Assembly (NCBI GenBank): GCA_012517635.1
Contig: JAAYUP010000172.1
Span: 1-8,119 of the forward strand
Origin: Candidatus Atribacter alterifermentans
Lineage (GTDB): Bacteria; Atribacterota; Atribacteria; Atribacterales; Atribacteraceae
Direction of reading: 5' to 3'
DNA length: 8,119 nt
Shown here: positions 7,973-8,119 of the stretch, one piece after another
Layout of the letters: every line of letters starts with the position of its first letter
Position numbering within the stretch: the first letter of the stretch is position 1
The notes under the pieces: generated by a model
Told to the model about the DNA's origin: nothing
The model's database searches: none
What the model saw: the letters and a program-made list of their open reading frames with translations, nothing else
Made by a program: the position numbers and the translations under genes

Positions 7973-8015
7973 GTCATCCTGAGCCCTCGTTTTTTGAGGG
8001 CGTGAGGATCTCATC
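7973..8015 (+). repeat. Short hairpin repeat, unit C (forward)
   Basis: The outer stem ATCCT (7976-7980) pairs with AGGAT (8005-8009). The inner stem GCCCTC (7983-7988) pairs perfectly with GAGGGC (7996-8001) around a G-T6 loop. It is the best-formed hairpin of the set, is followed by CTTTTC as unit A is, and faces unit D. Confidence 0.8.
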
Positions 8016-8047
8016 TTTTCGGTCCTTTCTTCATAAATACTTTAAAG

Positions 8048-8088
8048 GATGAGATTCTCACGTCGCCTAAGACGCTCCTCAGAATGAC
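8048..8088 (-). repeat. Short hairpin repeat, unit D (inverted)
   Basis: The outer stem ATTCT (8054-8058) pairs with AGAAT (8081-8085). Both arms differ from the ATCCT/AGGAT of units A-C, so pairing is kept. The inner stem CGTC (8061-8064) pairs with GACG (8071-8074). Read on the minus strand, it runs GTCATTCTGAG to GAGAATCTCATC. Confidence 0.75.
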
Positions 8089-8098
8089 GGAGTGGTTG

Positions 8099-8119
8099 GA
8101 TGAAATTCTCACGTCATCC
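8099..8119 (-). repeat. Short hairpin repeat, unit E (inverted, cut by window end)
   Basis: GATGAAATTCTCACGTC matches the start of unit D (GATGAGATTCTCACGTC) with one change, 10 bases after unit D ends. The rest lies beyond the window. Confidence 0.6.

Larger units (their letters stand above)
7757..8119. other. Gene-free region upstream of argC
   Basis: The 363 bases hold the argC leader, the right repeat block, and hairpin units B, C, D and E in the order forward, forward, inverted, inverted. No open reading frame with a ribosome binding site, no RNA gene and no transposase remnant was recognised. Confidence 0.7.

Overview
This window is an arginine-biosynthesis gene cluster read entirely from the minus strand. 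The gene order is argC, argJ, argB, argD, argG, argH, running from the right end of the window towards the left. All six reading frames look intact, full-length and carry their family active-site motifs. No RNA gene, CRISPR array, insertion-sequence transposase or prophage gene was seen.

The source looks like a bacterium of moderate-to-low GC content, with strong Shine-Dalgarno sites (GGAGG, GGGG and GGTGA types). The intergenic ends carry short interspersed repeats beginning GTCATCCTGAG and ending GAGGATCTCATC, a kind I associate from memory with uncultivated anaerobic lineages. Atribacterota is a tentative guess. Nothing in the window proves it.

Right to left: 7757-8119 is gene-free and holds the argC leader plus a dense repeat mosaic. 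argC (6725-7756) and argJ (5492-6712) are 12 bases apart, and the argJ ribosome binding site overlaps the argC stop codon. argB (4666-5463 after start correction) follows 28 bases after argJ. A 149-base gap with inverted repeats precedes argD (3296-4516). A 79-base gap precedes argG (2008-3216). A 287-base gap containing a terminator-like hairpin precedes argH (281-1720). Positions 1-280 hold a probable argH terminator and a second copy of the repeat mosaic.

Together ArgJ, ArgB, ArgC and ArgD make N-acetylornithine from glutamate and recycle the acetyl group. ArgG and ArgH turn citrulline plus aspartate into arginine and fumarate. The missing step is ornithine carbamoyltransferase (argF), which is not in the window, nor are carAB or an arginine repressor gene. 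The pathway genes themselves are conventional. The more unusual material lies between and around them: hairpin repeats whose stems covary, a quasi-palindromic repeat cluster upstream of argC, and similar repeat blocks in the same orientation at both ends of the operon.
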